Source: Methylobacterium sp. J-070 (GTDB lineage: Bacteria; Pseudomonadota; Alphaproteobacteria; Rhizobiales; Beijerinckiaceae). Taken from it: 64,000 nt of DNA. Below the pieces are notes generated by a model, which ran no database searches, was not told where the DNA came from, and worked only from the letters and a program-made list of their open reading frames with translations. Position numbers and translations under genes: made by a program. Positions 39,614-48,102 of this stretch are shown piece after piece (within the stretch, counting starts at the first letter, position 1; every line of letters starts with the position of its first letter). Where the stretch lies: the NCBI RefSeq assembly GCF_022829385.1, contig NZ_JAKSXX010000165.1, positions 62,001-126,000 of the forward strand, given 5' to 3'.

Positions 39614-40279
39614 TTGTCCGTGCATCTCCTGATCGTCGATGACCACCCGCTGTTCCGCGATGCGCTGGCGGCAACGATCCGCCTCGCGCATCCCGACGCG
39701 GTCCTGCACGAGGCCGACGGGATCGAGGCGGCCTGCGCGGCGCTGGCCGCGAACCGCGGCATCGACCTGACGCTCTTCGATCTGTCGATGCGGGGCGTGA
39801 CCGGCTTCGACGGCCTGATCACGCTGCGGGCCCGCTTCCCGCGGGTTCCGATCCTGGTCGTCTCCGGCCACGAGGATCCGCGCATCGCGCGGGAGGCCCT
39901 GGAGCACGGAGCGGCCGGCTTCGTCCCCAAGGCCATGGACAAGGCGACCCTCACCCGGGCGATCGCCGAGGTGCTGAGCGGGGCCCTTTTCCTGCCCCCC
40001 GGTCTCGCCGACGCCAGCGCACCGGCGCCCCGGAGCAGGAAGGCGCCCCTGCCCGAGCGCCTCGCCCGGCTCACGCCGCAGCAGTTGCGCGTGCTGACGA
40101 TGATCCGGCAGGGCAAGCTCAACAAGCAGATCGCCCACGAGCTTCAGGTCGGCGACTCGACCGTCAAGGCGCATGTCTCCGAGATCCTGCGCAAGCTCGA
40201 AGTCATCAGCCGCACGCAGATCGTGATCGACACGGCGGCCCTCGATTTCGACCAGATCCACAACGCGCACCGGGGCTGA
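39614..40279 (+). CDS. LuxR/NarL-family response regulator
   Basis: A 221-residue protein. The receiver domain begins VHLLIVDDHPLFRDAL (acidic pair DD). The phospho-acceptor Asp is in DLTLFDLSMRGVTGFDGL, and the switch Thr/Ser and Lys in VVSGHEDPR and GFVPKAMDK. The C-terminal HTH (LTPQQLRVLTMIRQGKLNKQ, then IAHELQVGDSTVKAHVSEIL) is NarL-type. TTG at 39614, five nt after GAAGGA, is the most likely start; GTG two codons later is possible. No partner kinase is adjacent; the hybrid kinase at 57982 is far away. Confidence 0.88.
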   Translation: MSVHLLIVDDHPLFRDALAATIRLAHPDAVLHEADGIEAACAALAANRGIDLTLFDLSMRGVTGFDGLITLRARFPRVPILVVSGHEDPRIAREALEHGAAGFVPKAMDKATLTRAIAEVLSGALFLPPGLADASAPAPRSRKAPLPERLARLTPQQLRVLTMIRQGKLNKQIAHELQVGDSTVKAHVSEILRKLEVISRTQIVIDTAALDFDQIHNAHRG

Positions 40280-40436
40280 CCCGGCCCCCGGGATCCCAGC
40301 GCTGGACAGTGGCCCATCGGGCGCCCGGTCGAGACCGGGCACCGAAACGCTCCGATCCGTCCTCCTGCGTCGAGCGGCTCATGCGACCGACGCAACCCAG
40401 GCCCAAACCGAGCCCGGCTCGTTTAAAATCGATATG

Positions 40437-40453
40437 ATGCTATCTATCAGCAT
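40437..40453. promoter_or_regulatory. Inverted repeat upstream of the marR-led operon
   Basis: ATGCT (40437-40441) and AGCAT (40449-40453) flank a 7-nt AT-rich centre, in an AT-rich patch (TTTAAAATCGATATGATG) 57 bp before the MarR start. Position and symmetry fit autoregulation by the MarR protein. Confidence 0.45.
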
Positions 40454-40509
40454 GCGAGCTGATTGATCCCGCCCGTCCGCGGGATCCTCGCGGCGATGGA
40501 CCCGGGACT

Positions 40510-41007
40510 ATGCCGAATGCCGAGGATCACAGGGGCCGGGAGCGGCTGCAGCAGGCCTTCACCCACGCGCTCCTGACGACCGGCCGTCACTGGCGCCGGG
40601 CCGCCAATACGGTCGCGGAGGCGCACGGACTGTCCGACGCCACCGCCCATCCGCTGATCATCATCGGCCGTATGAAAGATGAGCCCCGCCAGAACGCCCT
40701 CGCCGAAGCCGTCGGCATCGAGGGCCCGTCGCTGGTGCGGCTCCTCGACCAACTGGCGGCTGCCGAACTGGTGGTGCGGCGGGAGGACCCGACCGACCGG
40801 CGGGCCAAGGTCCTCGGGCTGACCCCGCGCGGGCGGCGTGTCTTCGAGCGGATCGAGGCCGAGCTCTCGACGCTGCGGGCTTGCGTCTTCGCGGAGGTCG
40901 ACGGCGCGGATCTGGAGGCGAGCCTCCGGGTCTTCGCCGCGCTCCAGCGCTTCGACCGCCAGGCCGCCGTCGATGACGCCGCCCCCGTGCCGGAGCCGCT
41001 GTCGTGA
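40510..41007 (+). CDS. MarR-family regulator of the FUSC efflux operon
   Basis: A 165-residue protein with a winged helix. HGLSDATAHPLIIIGRM, RQNALAEAVGIEGPSLVRLL and the wing VVRREDPTDRRAKVLGLTPR are classic MarR/SlyA elements. These are dimeric repressors released by phenolic ligands. It heads a four-gene operon and overlaps the next start as GTGA (41004-41007). An ATGCT-N7-AGCAT inverted repeat lies in its leader. The likely role is to repress the downstream pump until an aromatic or otherwise toxic acid is present. Confidence 0.9.
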   Translation: MPNAEDHRGRERLQQAFTHALLTTGRHWRRAANTVAEAHGLSDATAHPLIIIGRMKDEPRQNALAEAVGIEGPSLVRLLDQLAAAELVVRREDPTDRRAKVLGLTPRGRRVFERIEAELSTLRACVFAEVDGADLEASLRVFAALQRFDRQAAVDDAAPVPEPLS

Positions 41008-43052
41008 CACTTCCCGGATGGCGCGACTGGGCCTTCGCGCTGAAGACCTACGCGGCGGCGATGCTCGCCCTGTTCCTGGCGCTCTGGATCGACCTGCCGC
41101 GTCCCTACTGGGCCCTCGGCACGGTCTACATCACCAGCCAGGTGCTCTCCGGCGCGACGCGCTCCAAGGCCGTCTACCGGGTCTGCGGCACGATCCTCGG
41201 CGCCGCCGTGAGCATCGTGCTGGTGCCGAACCTCGTGAACGCACCGGTGCTGCTGAGCCTCGCCATCGCCTTCTGGGTCGCGCTCTGTCTCTACGTCGCG
41301 CTCCTCGACCGCACGCCCGCGAGCTACCTTCCCATGCTGGCGGGCTACACGGCGGCGCTGATCGGCTTCCCCGCCGTCGACGATCCCGGCGCGATCTTCG
41401 ACACCGCGGTGGCGCGGGCCGAGGAGATCTCGCTGGGGATCCTCTGCGCCAGCCTCGCCGCCACGCTGATCCTGCCGCAATCGGCAGCCCCGGTCATCGC
41501 AGGCCGGCTCGATCTCTGGCTCGGCGAGGCCCGCGCCTGGACGCAGGCCGCCCTCGCGGCCGCCCGCGCGCCGCGCACAGGCGAAGCGGACAGCAACCTG
41601 CGCCTGCGCCTCGCTTCGGACGCCCTCGGCCTCGACGCCCTCGGGCACGCCCTGCGCAACGAAGCCACGGGGGCTGCGCGCGCCGCGGAGGCCTTCGCTC
41701 CGCTCCGGCAGCACATGCTGATGGTCCTGCCCATCGTCGCCGCGGTCGCCGACCGCGTCGCGGCCCTGGAGCAGCTCGACGCCCTGCCGGCCCGGGTGCG
41801 CGCGTTCCTGTCGGACCTCGCGGTCTGGCTCGCCGAGGCGGGGGAGGATCCGGACGGCGCGGCGCGGCTGCGCGGCCGGATCGAAGAATTCGATCCCGTT
41901 CTCGGCCAACGTCCCGCCTGGACCGCGCTCCTGCTGGCGAGCCTCGCGGCCCGCCTGCGCGACGTCATCGACCTGCGCCAGGACCTGCGCGCGCTGCGCG
42001 GCCATCTGGAGGTCGGCACGGCGCCGGAGGCGCCGCTCGCCTTCGCCTACACGGCACGGGTCCGCGGGATCCGCCACCGCGATCATGGCCTCGCCGCGTT
42101 CTCGGCCTTCGGGGTATTCACGGGCCTGCTGGCCTGCTGTGCCCTTTGGATCGCCACCGGCTGGCCCGACGGGTCCGCGGCGCCGATGATGGGGGCGGTC
42201 GCCTGCTGCCTCTTCGCCGCCCAGGACGATCCGGCGCCCCAGATCCTCGGCTTCGCCAACTCGGCGCTCGTCGGCGCCCTGGTCGCGGGCGTCTACCTGT
42301 TCGCGATCCTGCCCCTGGCCACCAGCTTCGAGATGCTGGCCCTGGCCGTGGCGCCGGCCCTGATCCTGTGCGGCCTGATGATGACGCAGCCGCGCTTCGC
42401 CCCGATGGGCATGGGCGCGGCCCTCAACGGTGCCACCCTGCTGGCCCTGCAGAACGGCTACAGCGGCGACTTCGCGCCCTTCGCGAATTCGGTCGTCGCC
42501 TCGGTGGTCGGGATGTGGATCGCCGCTCTGGTGACCCGGCTGATCCGCTCGGTGGGCGCCGGCTGGAGTGCGAACCGGCTGGTCCGGATCAACCGGCGCA
42601 GCCTCGCGGCGGCCGCGGCCGGGCGCGGCGCCGCCCACGGGCTCGAACTCGCCGCCCTGATGCTCGACCGCGTCGGTCTCATCGCCCCCCGCCTCGCGAC
42701 GCTCCCCGCGGAGGCCTCGGCGGCGATGGGCGACCTCTTGGCCGACGTGCGGGTCGGCATCAACCTCGTGGAGGTCCGGCGGGTGCGCCGGCGGCTGACG
42801 GGCGCGGCCCGCGCGACGGTCGATCAGGCCCTGGCGCTGGCGCCGCTTCACCTGCGCGGCCAGGCAGGCCGTTCCGGTGCCGATCTGCTGGTCGCCCTGG
42901 ACGACAGCCTCGACGCCGTCGCGGAGGCCGCGCCCTCGGCCGAGCGCCGGGCCGCCCTGATCGGCCTCGCCGGCCTGCGCCGCGGGCTGTTCCCCGATGC
43001 GCCGGCCTACCGGCCGGCACCCGCATCGATCGACCGGAGGAGGGCGGCGTGA
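41004..43052 (+). CDS. FUSC-family (AaeB-like) aromatic acid exporter
   Basis: A 682-residue protein. Two sets of transmembrane helices (KTYAAAMLALFLALWIDLPR, WALGTVYITSQVLSG, VLLSLAIAFWVALCLYVALL near the N-terminus; LLACCALWIATGWPDGSAAP, SALVGALVAGVYLFAILPLA and LALAVAPALILCGLMM later) are separated by a soluble region, as in the AaeB/PET-type FUSC fold. 'RPYWALGTVYI' and 'GTILGAAVSIVL' are hallmark segments. It would export phenolic or aromatic carboxylates with the HlyD-type partner. GTG start at 41004, coupled to marR; its TGA shares bases with the next ATG. Confidence 0.92.
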   Translation: MTLPGWRDWAFALKTYAAAMLALFLALWIDLPRPYWALGTVYITSQVLSGATRSKAVYRVCGTILGAAVSIVLVPNLVNAPVLLSLAIAFWVALCLYVALLDRTPASYLPMLAGYTAALIGFPAVDDPGAIFDTAVARAEEISLGILCASLAATLILPQSAAPVIAGRLDLWLGEARAWTQAALAAARAPRTGEADSNLRLRLASDALGLDALGHALRNEATGAARAAEAFAPLRQHMLMVLPIVAAVADRVAALEQLDALPARVRAFLSDLAVWLAEAGEDPDGAARLRGRIEEFDPVLGQRPAWTALLLASLAARLRDVIDLRQDLRALRGHLEVGTAPEAPLAFAYTARVRGIRHRDHGLAAFSAFGVFTGLLACCALWIATGWPDGSAAPMMGAVACCLFAAQDDPAPQILGFANSALVGALVAGVYLFAILPLATSFEMLALAVAPALILCGLMMTQPRFAPMGMGAALNGATLLALQNGYSGDFAPFANSVVASVVGMWIAALVTRLIRSVGAGWSANRLVRINRRSLAAAAAGRGAAHGLELAALMLDRVGLIAPRLATLPAEASAAMGDLLADVRVGINLVEVRRVRRRLTGAARATVDQALALAPLHLRGQAGRSGADLLVALDDSLDAVAEAAPSAERRAALIGLAGLRRGLFPDAPAYRPAPASIDRRRAA

Positions 43053-43258
43053 TGGGGGAGATCGATCTCTACGGCGTGTTCGTGCCGGGCGTGGCCGTGT
43101 GGATGGCCGTCGCCTTCGCGCTCAGCCTGCCCCTGCGCCGCCTCCTCTCGGCGACCGGCTTCTACCGCCTCGTCTGGCATCGGCCGCTCTTTGACCTCGC
43201 GCTCTTCGTCGTCCTGCTGGGCGGCGTCGTGACCCTCGCCCATCGGATCCTGCAATGA
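43052..43258 (+). CDS. DUF1656 small inner-membrane protein of the efflux operon
   Basis: A 68-residue product. It begins MGEIDLYGVFVPGVAVWMAV, the DUF1656 signature ('EiDlyGvfvP'), and has two transmembrane helices, the second being LFDLALFVVLLGGVVTLA. This family (AaeX) is nearly always encoded between FUSC and HlyD genes, as here. It is coupled upstream (TGATG) and downstream (ATGA at 43255-43258). It is thought to be part of the pump; its precise role is unknown. Confidence 0.92.
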   Translation: MGEIDLYGVFVPGVAVWMAVAFALSLPLRRLLSATGFYRLVWHRPLFDLALFVVLLGGVVTLAHRILQ

Positions 43259-44181
43259 CCGCCCTCTTCTCCGTCCTCGGACGCCTCCTGGTCACCCTCG
43301 GCATGGTCGCCGCGGCGCTGATCGTCGGCCTCGCCCTGTGGGACTACTACATGGACGCCCCCTGGACGCGGGACGGACGGGTGCGCGCCGACGTGGTGGC
43401 GGTGGCCCCGGACGTGTCCGGCCTCGTCACCGAGGTGCTGGTGGCGGACAACCAGCTCGTCCGGCGGGGCGACGTCCTGTTCCGCATCGATCCCGACCGG
43501 TTCCGGCTCGGGCTCCGACAGGCGGAGGCGATGGTCGAGGGCCGCCGGGCGACCGCCGAGCAGGCGGCGGCCGATCATGCACGCTACGCCAAGCTCAGCG
43601 ACGCGGCCGTGTCGCAGCAGAAGGTCGAGGCCGCCAAGGCCGCCGACCTGTCCGCCCAGGCCGCCTACGAGCAGGCCGTTGCGGACCGCGACCTCGCCAA
43701 GCTCAACCTGGACCGATCGGCGGTGCGCGCCGCGGTCAGCGGCCGGATCGCCAATATGGAGCTGCGTCCGGGCGCCTACGTCACCACCGGCCGGGGCGTG
43801 ATGGCGCTGATCGACAGCGATACGGTGCGGATCGAGGGCTATTTCGAGGAGACCAAGCTGCCGCGCATCCGCGTCGGCGCGCCCGTGACCGTGCAGTTGA
43901 TGGGCGACGACGGCGTGCTCAAGGGACGCGTCGCCAGCATCGCGGGGGGCATCGCCGAGACCGGCCGCAGCGACGCGACCAACCTCCTGGCCAACGTCAA
44001 CCCGACCTTCTCGTGGGTCCGTCTGGCCCAGCGCATCCCGGTGCGGATCACCCTCGACGGCGGGACCACGGATCCGCGGCTGGTGAGCGGCCGGACCGCG
44101 ACGGTGTCGATCGCCCCGGCGGCGGACGGGACAGCCCCGCGCTGGCCCTGGACGGCCTGGCGCGAGGCGCGCGCCCGCTGA
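43255..44181 (+). CDS. HlyD/AaeA-type membrane fusion protein
   Basis: A 308-residue protein. One N-terminal transmembrane helix (LLVTLGMVAAALIVGLALW) is followed by the marker DAPWTRDGRVRADVVAVAPD, a lipoyl half (VSGLVTEVLVADNQLVRRGD) and an alpha hairpin (~75-150). The second lipoyl half and beta-barrel follow (VSGRIANMELRPGAYVTTGR; RIEGYFEETKLPRIRVG). It connects the FUSC pump to the periplasm. It is the last gene of the operon, with an ATGA overlap upstream. Confidence 0.93.
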   Translation: MTALFSVLGRLLVTLGMVAAALIVGLALWDYYMDAPWTRDGRVRADVVAVAPDVSGLVTEVLVADNQLVRRGDVLFRIDPDRFRLGLRQAEAMVEGRRATAEQAAADHARYAKLSDAAVSQQKVEAAKAADLSAQAAYEQAVADRDLAKLNLDRSAVRAAVSGRIANMELRPGAYVTTGRGVMALIDSDTVRIEGYFEETKLPRIRVGAPVTVQLMGDDGVLKGRVASIAGGIAETGRSDATNLLANVNPTFSWVRLAQRIPVRITLDGGTTDPRLVSGRTATVSIAPAADGTAPRWPWTAWREARAR

Positions 44182-44330
44182 GGGAGCCGCCGCCCACAGC
44201 ACGGGCAGCGGCACGCTCCTTTCACTTGGGATCGATGGCGCAGGATGGGGCTCGGCGGTCGCTTCCAGACGATCCTCGCCCATCCTTGACCCCTCCCCAG
44301 CTGGGGGGGGAATGCGCGTCTCGGCCGGTC

Positions 44331-45803
44331 TCAGCCGCCCAGTCCGCCCACACACAGGTACTTGGTGTTCAGGTAATCCTCGATGCCCTGGTAGGAGCCC
44401 TCGCGTCCGAGGCCGGATTCCTTGACGCCGCCGAAGGGCGCCACCTCGCTGGTGATGATGCCCTCGTTGATCCCGACCATGCCGTATTCCAGCGCCTCGG
44501 CGACCCGGAAGGTGCGGCCGAGGTCGCGGGTGTAGAAGTAGCAGGCCAGACCGAACTCGGTGTCGTTGGCCATCCGGACCGCCTCCGCCTCGTCGCGGAA
44601 CCGGAATAGCGGCGCCAGCGGCCCGAAGGTCTCCTCGCGGGCCACCGCCATGGCGGGGGTCGCGCCGGTGATCACCGTCGGCTCGAAGAACTGGCCGCCC
44701 AGGGCGTGCCGGTGGCCGCCCGCGATGACCCGGCCGCCCTTCTCGACGGCGTCGCGGATATGCGCCTCGGTCTTCTCCACGGCGGCCATGTCGATCAGCG
44801 GCCCCTGGGCGACGCCCTCCTCGGTGCCGTGACCGACCTTCAGGCGGTTCGCCGCCTCGGCCATCTTCTCCGCGAAGGCATCGTAGATCCCGTCCTGCAC
44901 CAGGAAGCGGTTGGTGCAGATGCAGGTCTGGCCGGAATTGCGGTACTTGGCGAGCATCGCGCCGGCCACCGCCTTGTCGAGGTCGGCGTCGTCGAACACG
45001 ATGAACGGCGCGTTGCCGCCCAGTTCCATCGAGACCTTCTTCACCGTGTGGGCGGCCTGCTCCAGCAGCACCTTGCCGACCTCGGTCGAGCCGGTGAACG
45101 TGATCTTCTTGACCAGGGGATTGCCGGTCATCTCGGCCCCGATGGCGCGGGCCGAGCCGGTGAGGATGCTCACCACCCCGGCCGGGAAGCCGGCGCGCTC
45201 GCACAGCACGCCCCAGGCGAGACCCGAGAGCGGGGTCTGCGAGGCCGGCTTGATCACGATCGTGCAGCCGGCCGCCAGCGCGGGGGCGATCTTGCGGGCG
45301 ATCATCGAGGACGGGAAGTTCCACGGCGTGATCGCCGCCACCACGCCCACCGGCTCCTTGGTCACCAGGATCTTGCGGTCGCCCCAGGGGGAGGGGATGA
45401 CGTCGCCGTAGACGCGCCGCGCTTCTTCCGCGAACCACAGCACGTACGCCGCCGACATGGCGACCTCGCCGCGGGCCTCGGTGAGGGACTTGCCCTGCTC
45501 GGCGGTGAGGATCTGCGCCAGATCCTCCTGATGCTCGGTGACCAGCCCGGCGAGCTTGCGCAGCAGCACGGCACGCTCGTTGGCGGTCCTGGCACGCCAG
45601 GCGGGGTAGGCCTCGTGAGCCGCCCGGATCGCCCGGCGGGTCTCCTCCGCGCCGGCATTCGGCACCCGGGCGATCACCGCGTCGGTGGCCGGGTTGGTGA
45701 CGTCGATGCTCCCGGAGCCGTCCTTCGACCAGGCACCGCCGATCAGGCAGGCTTCGACTAGGAGGGCACGATCCTTCAGGGAGGGGATTTCGGTCTCAGG
45801 CAT
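44331..45803 (-). CDS. gabD: NAD(P)-dependent succinate-semialdehyde dehydrogenase
   Basis: A 490-residue ALDH. NAD-binding TPWNFPSSMIARKIAPAL and ITFTGSTEVGKVLLEQ are present. The general base Glu is in MELGGNAPFIVFDDADLD and the nucleophile Cys in SGQTCICTNR. The C-terminal EYGMVGINEGIITSEVAPFG and GGVKESGLGREGSYQGIEDY are typical of SSADH. It oxidises succinate semialdehyde to succinate. The start at 45803 overlaps the CoA-transferase stop by 8 bp, so both are one unit. Context with PHA genes suggests it handles C4 semialdehyde overflow. Confidence 0.9.
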   Translation of the reverse strand: MPETEIPSLKDRALLVEACLIGGAWSKDGSGSIDVTNPATDAVIARVPNAGAEETRRAIRAAHEAYPAWRARTANERAVLLRKLAGLVTEHQEDLAQILTAEQGKSLTEARGEVAMSAAYVLWFAEEARRVYGDVIPSPWGDRKILVTKEPVGVVAAITPWNFPSSMIARKIAPALAAGCTIVIKPASQTPLSGLAWGVLCERAGFPAGVVSILTGSARAIGAEMTGNPLVKKITFTGSTEVGKVLLEQAAHTVKKVSMELGGNAPFIVFDDADLDKAVAGAMLAKYRNSGQTCICTNRFLVQDGIYDAFAEKMAEAANRLKVGHGTEEGVAQGPLIDMAAVEKTEAHIRDAVEKGGRVIAGGHRHALGGQFFEPTVITGATPAMAVAREETFGPLAPLFRFRDEAEAVRMANDTEFGLACYFYTRDLGRTFRVAEALEYGMVGINEGIITSEVAPFGGVKESGLGREGSYQGIEDYLNTKYLCVGGLGG

Positions 45804-47808
45804 CCAACGGTTCCTTCGGCGGCCGTGGCATGTCCGGTTGGGACATGCCGGGCCGCGGCTTGAGGGGCACGCTCTGGGCCGTATTCCTCGCCTGCGCCTC
45901 GGCTTTTGTCTCGAAGACATGGGGAGCCAGATCGCGGCTCGCCAACGAGGCGCCGAGTTTCAATCGCAAGAACGCGCTGGTGGTATACCGGGACGCGGTC
46001 TCGTAATAGCGGTTTTCCAGATAGGCGATCGCCGAGAAGTACGCGTCGCTCACCGTCGGGTCGATCTCGAACCCGTCGTAGTTGGCGATCAGGTGGACCT
46101 TGCGGCCGATCTCCTGGCAGGCCCGCTCGTATTCACGGCGCACCAGCTCGACGTCGTCGATGGTCCGGACCTGGAAGCCTTCGAGGTTCGAGAACAGGAT
46201 GTTGCGCTCGGCATCGTAGCTGATCCGGTCGGCGAGGGAGACCCCCAGCAGCCACGGCTCCAGAGCCATCACCGTATCGCGGAACAGCCGCGGATCCATC
46301 GGCTTCGGGGCCTGCACGATGGGGGTGAAGCCCATCTGCCCGAGGATATCCCGGTCGATGTCGATGCCCGGCGCGACCTCGACGAGTTCCATGCCGGCCC
46401 GCGTCCGGCGGAACACGCAGCGCTCGGTCACGTAGAGCACCGGCTGGCCGCGCTCGGCCGCGTAGGCCCCCGAGAAGGTGACCTGCTCCACGGCGGCGAT
46501 GAACTTCTGCGAGCGTCCCTCGCTGAGGATCCGGATGCCGCCATCCTCCACCGCCACCTTGAGCCCGTCGGCCGTGAAGGTGCCGGCGAAGACGAGACTC
46601 TTGGCGTTCTGCGAGATGTTGATGAAGCCGCCGGCGCCCGCGAGCCTCTTGCCGAAGCGGCTGACGTTGACGTTGCCCTCCGCGTCGCACTGCGCGAGGC
46701 CCAGGCAGGCGAGGTCGAGGCCGCCGCCGTCGTAGAAGTCGAACTGCTGGTTCTGGTGCAGCACGGCGGCCGGGTTCAGGGCGGCGCCGAAATCGAGCCC
46801 GCCCTGCGGCAGGCCGCCGATCACCCCGGGCTCGGCGGTGAGCGTCAGGTATTTCAGCACCCGCTCCTCGGCGGCCACCGCCGCGACCCCCTCGGGCATG
46901 CCGATGCCGAGATTGACCACGCCCCCCGGCGGAAGCTCGAAGGCGCAGCGCCGGGCGATGACCTTGCGGGCATCGAGCGCCATCGGGGCGATCCGGTCGA
47001 GCGGGACGCGCTGGCGGCCCGTGAAGGCGTGGTTGTAGGGCGTGCCGTAGGTCTGGCGGTGGTTCTCCGGCTGGCTCAGCACCACGCAATCCACCAGCAC
47101 GCCGGGCACCTGCACCTCGCGCGGGTTGAGCGAGCCGGCCTCGGCCAGCCGCTCCACCTGCGCGATGACGAAGCCGCCCGAGTTCTTCGCCGCCATGGCG
47201 GCCGCGAGGTTGTCGAGGGTGAGAGCCTCGCGCTCCATGGTGATGTTGCCGGCGGGATCCGCCGTCGTGCCGCGGATCAGCGCGACGTTCACCGGGAAGG
47301 CCTTGTAGTGCAGCCAGGTCTCGCCGCCGAGCTCGACCACGCTGACGAGATCCTCCCGGGTCACGGCATTGAGCTTGCCGCCCTCGAGCCGCGGATCCAC
47401 GAAGGTGCGCAGACCCACCTTGGTGATGTGGCCCGGCGTGTGCGCGGCGATCTCCCGGTAGAGGTGCGAGACCACGCCGAGCGGCAGGTTGTAGGCCTCG
47501 ATCTGCCCCTCGACCGCCATGGCGCCGAGCTTCGGCACGAGCGCCCAGTGGCCGCCGACGACGCGCTGGACGAGGCCCGGGATCGCCAGCCGGTTGAGGC
47601 CGCGCTCCTTGCCGTCGCCCGGCGCGGCGGCGAACATCAGGCCGAGCCCGTGGGGCCCAGCGCCGGATTCGTAACGCCGGGCGAGGGCCAGGATCAGTTC
47701 GTCGGGGGTGCCGATGCCGACGAACCCCGAGACCGCCACCATGTCGCCGTCGCACAGGATGGCGATCGCCTCGTCGGCGCTGACGATCTTGTTCTTCAGG
47801 CTGCCCAT
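45796..47808 (-). CDS. Acyl-CoA:acetate CoA-transferase (Pct/YdiF type, fused subunits)
   Basis: A 670-residue protein. The alpha-like half (MGSLKNKIVSADEAIAILCD; VSGFVGIGTPDELILAL) and beta-like half (PGGVVNLGIGMPEGVAAVAA) are fused, as in propionate CoA-transferase. The catalytic Glu is in LTLTAEPGVIGGLPQGGLDF. Later segments are FINISQNAKSLVFAGTF and ELVEVAPGIDIDRDILGQMG. A C-terminal extension of ~130 residues continues past the usual domain (NYDGFEIDPTVSDAYFSAI). It would activate short hydroxy or fatty acids to CoA esters. The ATG at 47808 follows GGATCACCCC; the gene lies between phaC and gabD on the same strand. Confidence 0.9.
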   Translation of the reverse strand: MGSLKNKIVSADEAIAILCDGDMVAVSGFVGIGTPDELILALARRYESGAGPHGLGLMFAAAPGDGKERGLNRLAIPGLVQRVVGGHWALVPKLGAMAVEGQIEAYNLPLGVVSHLYREIAAHTPGHITKVGLRTFVDPRLEGGKLNAVTREDLVSVVELGGETWLHYKAFPVNVALIRGTTADPAGNITMEREALTLDNLAAAMAAKNSGGFVIAQVERLAEAGSLNPREVQVPGVLVDCVVLSQPENHRQTYGTPYNHAFTGRQRVPLDRIAPMALDARKVIARRCAFELPPGGVVNLGIGMPEGVAAVAAEERVLKYLTLTAEPGVIGGLPQGGLDFGAALNPAAVLHQNQQFDFYDGGGLDLACLGLAQCDAEGNVNVSRFGKRLAGAGGFINISQNAKSLVFAGTFTADGLKVAVEDGGIRILSEGRSQKFIAAVEQVTFSGAYAAERGQPVLYVTERCVFRRTRAGMELVEVAPGIDIDRDILGQMGFTPIVQAPKPMDPRLFRDTVMALEPWLLGVSLADRISYDAERNILFSNLEGFQVRTIDDVELVRREYERACQEIGRKVHLIANYDGFEIDPTVSDAYFSAIAYLENRYYETASRYTTSAFLRLKLGASLASRDLAPHVFETKAEAQARNTAQSVPLKPRPGMSQPDMPRPPKEPLDA

Positions 47809-48102
47809 GGGGTGATCCTCGGCGCCTGGGATTCCGGCCACAATGGGGGGCTGGCGAAGGAACCGCGCCATTCCCTCCCCCCGCTGCGGGGGAGGGTGGC
47901 CCCCGAAGGGCGTCGGGAGAGGGCAGCGCGGCTCCCGGAACGGGCACGACCTTCATGAAGGCCACCGCCCTGTTCTGCACCGTCGCTCCCTTGTTGCGGG
48001 ACTTCGTCCCGGCCCGACCCCTGCTGACGCAGGGGCCATCCTCCCCCACTGAGGGGGGAGGGGGAACACGTCGCGCCCCGCATGAGCCGTCGAGCGACCA
48101 TC
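47809..48102. other. Gap between the CoA-transferase and phaC genes, holding a repeat
   Basis: About 295 bp with no gene. Most of it is the intergenic repeat at 47873-48064. Confidence 0.5.
47873..48064. repeat. ~190-bp intergenic repeat, copy 1
   Basis: Starts with a GC hairpin and the block at 47884-47930 (CTGCGGGGGAGGGTGGCCCC and on to GCAGCGCG). It continues with CGTCGCTCCC and ends with CTGCTGACGCAGGGG-like and CCTCCCCCACTGAGG-like hairpins. The same order occurs at 50141-50318. Confidence 0.7.
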
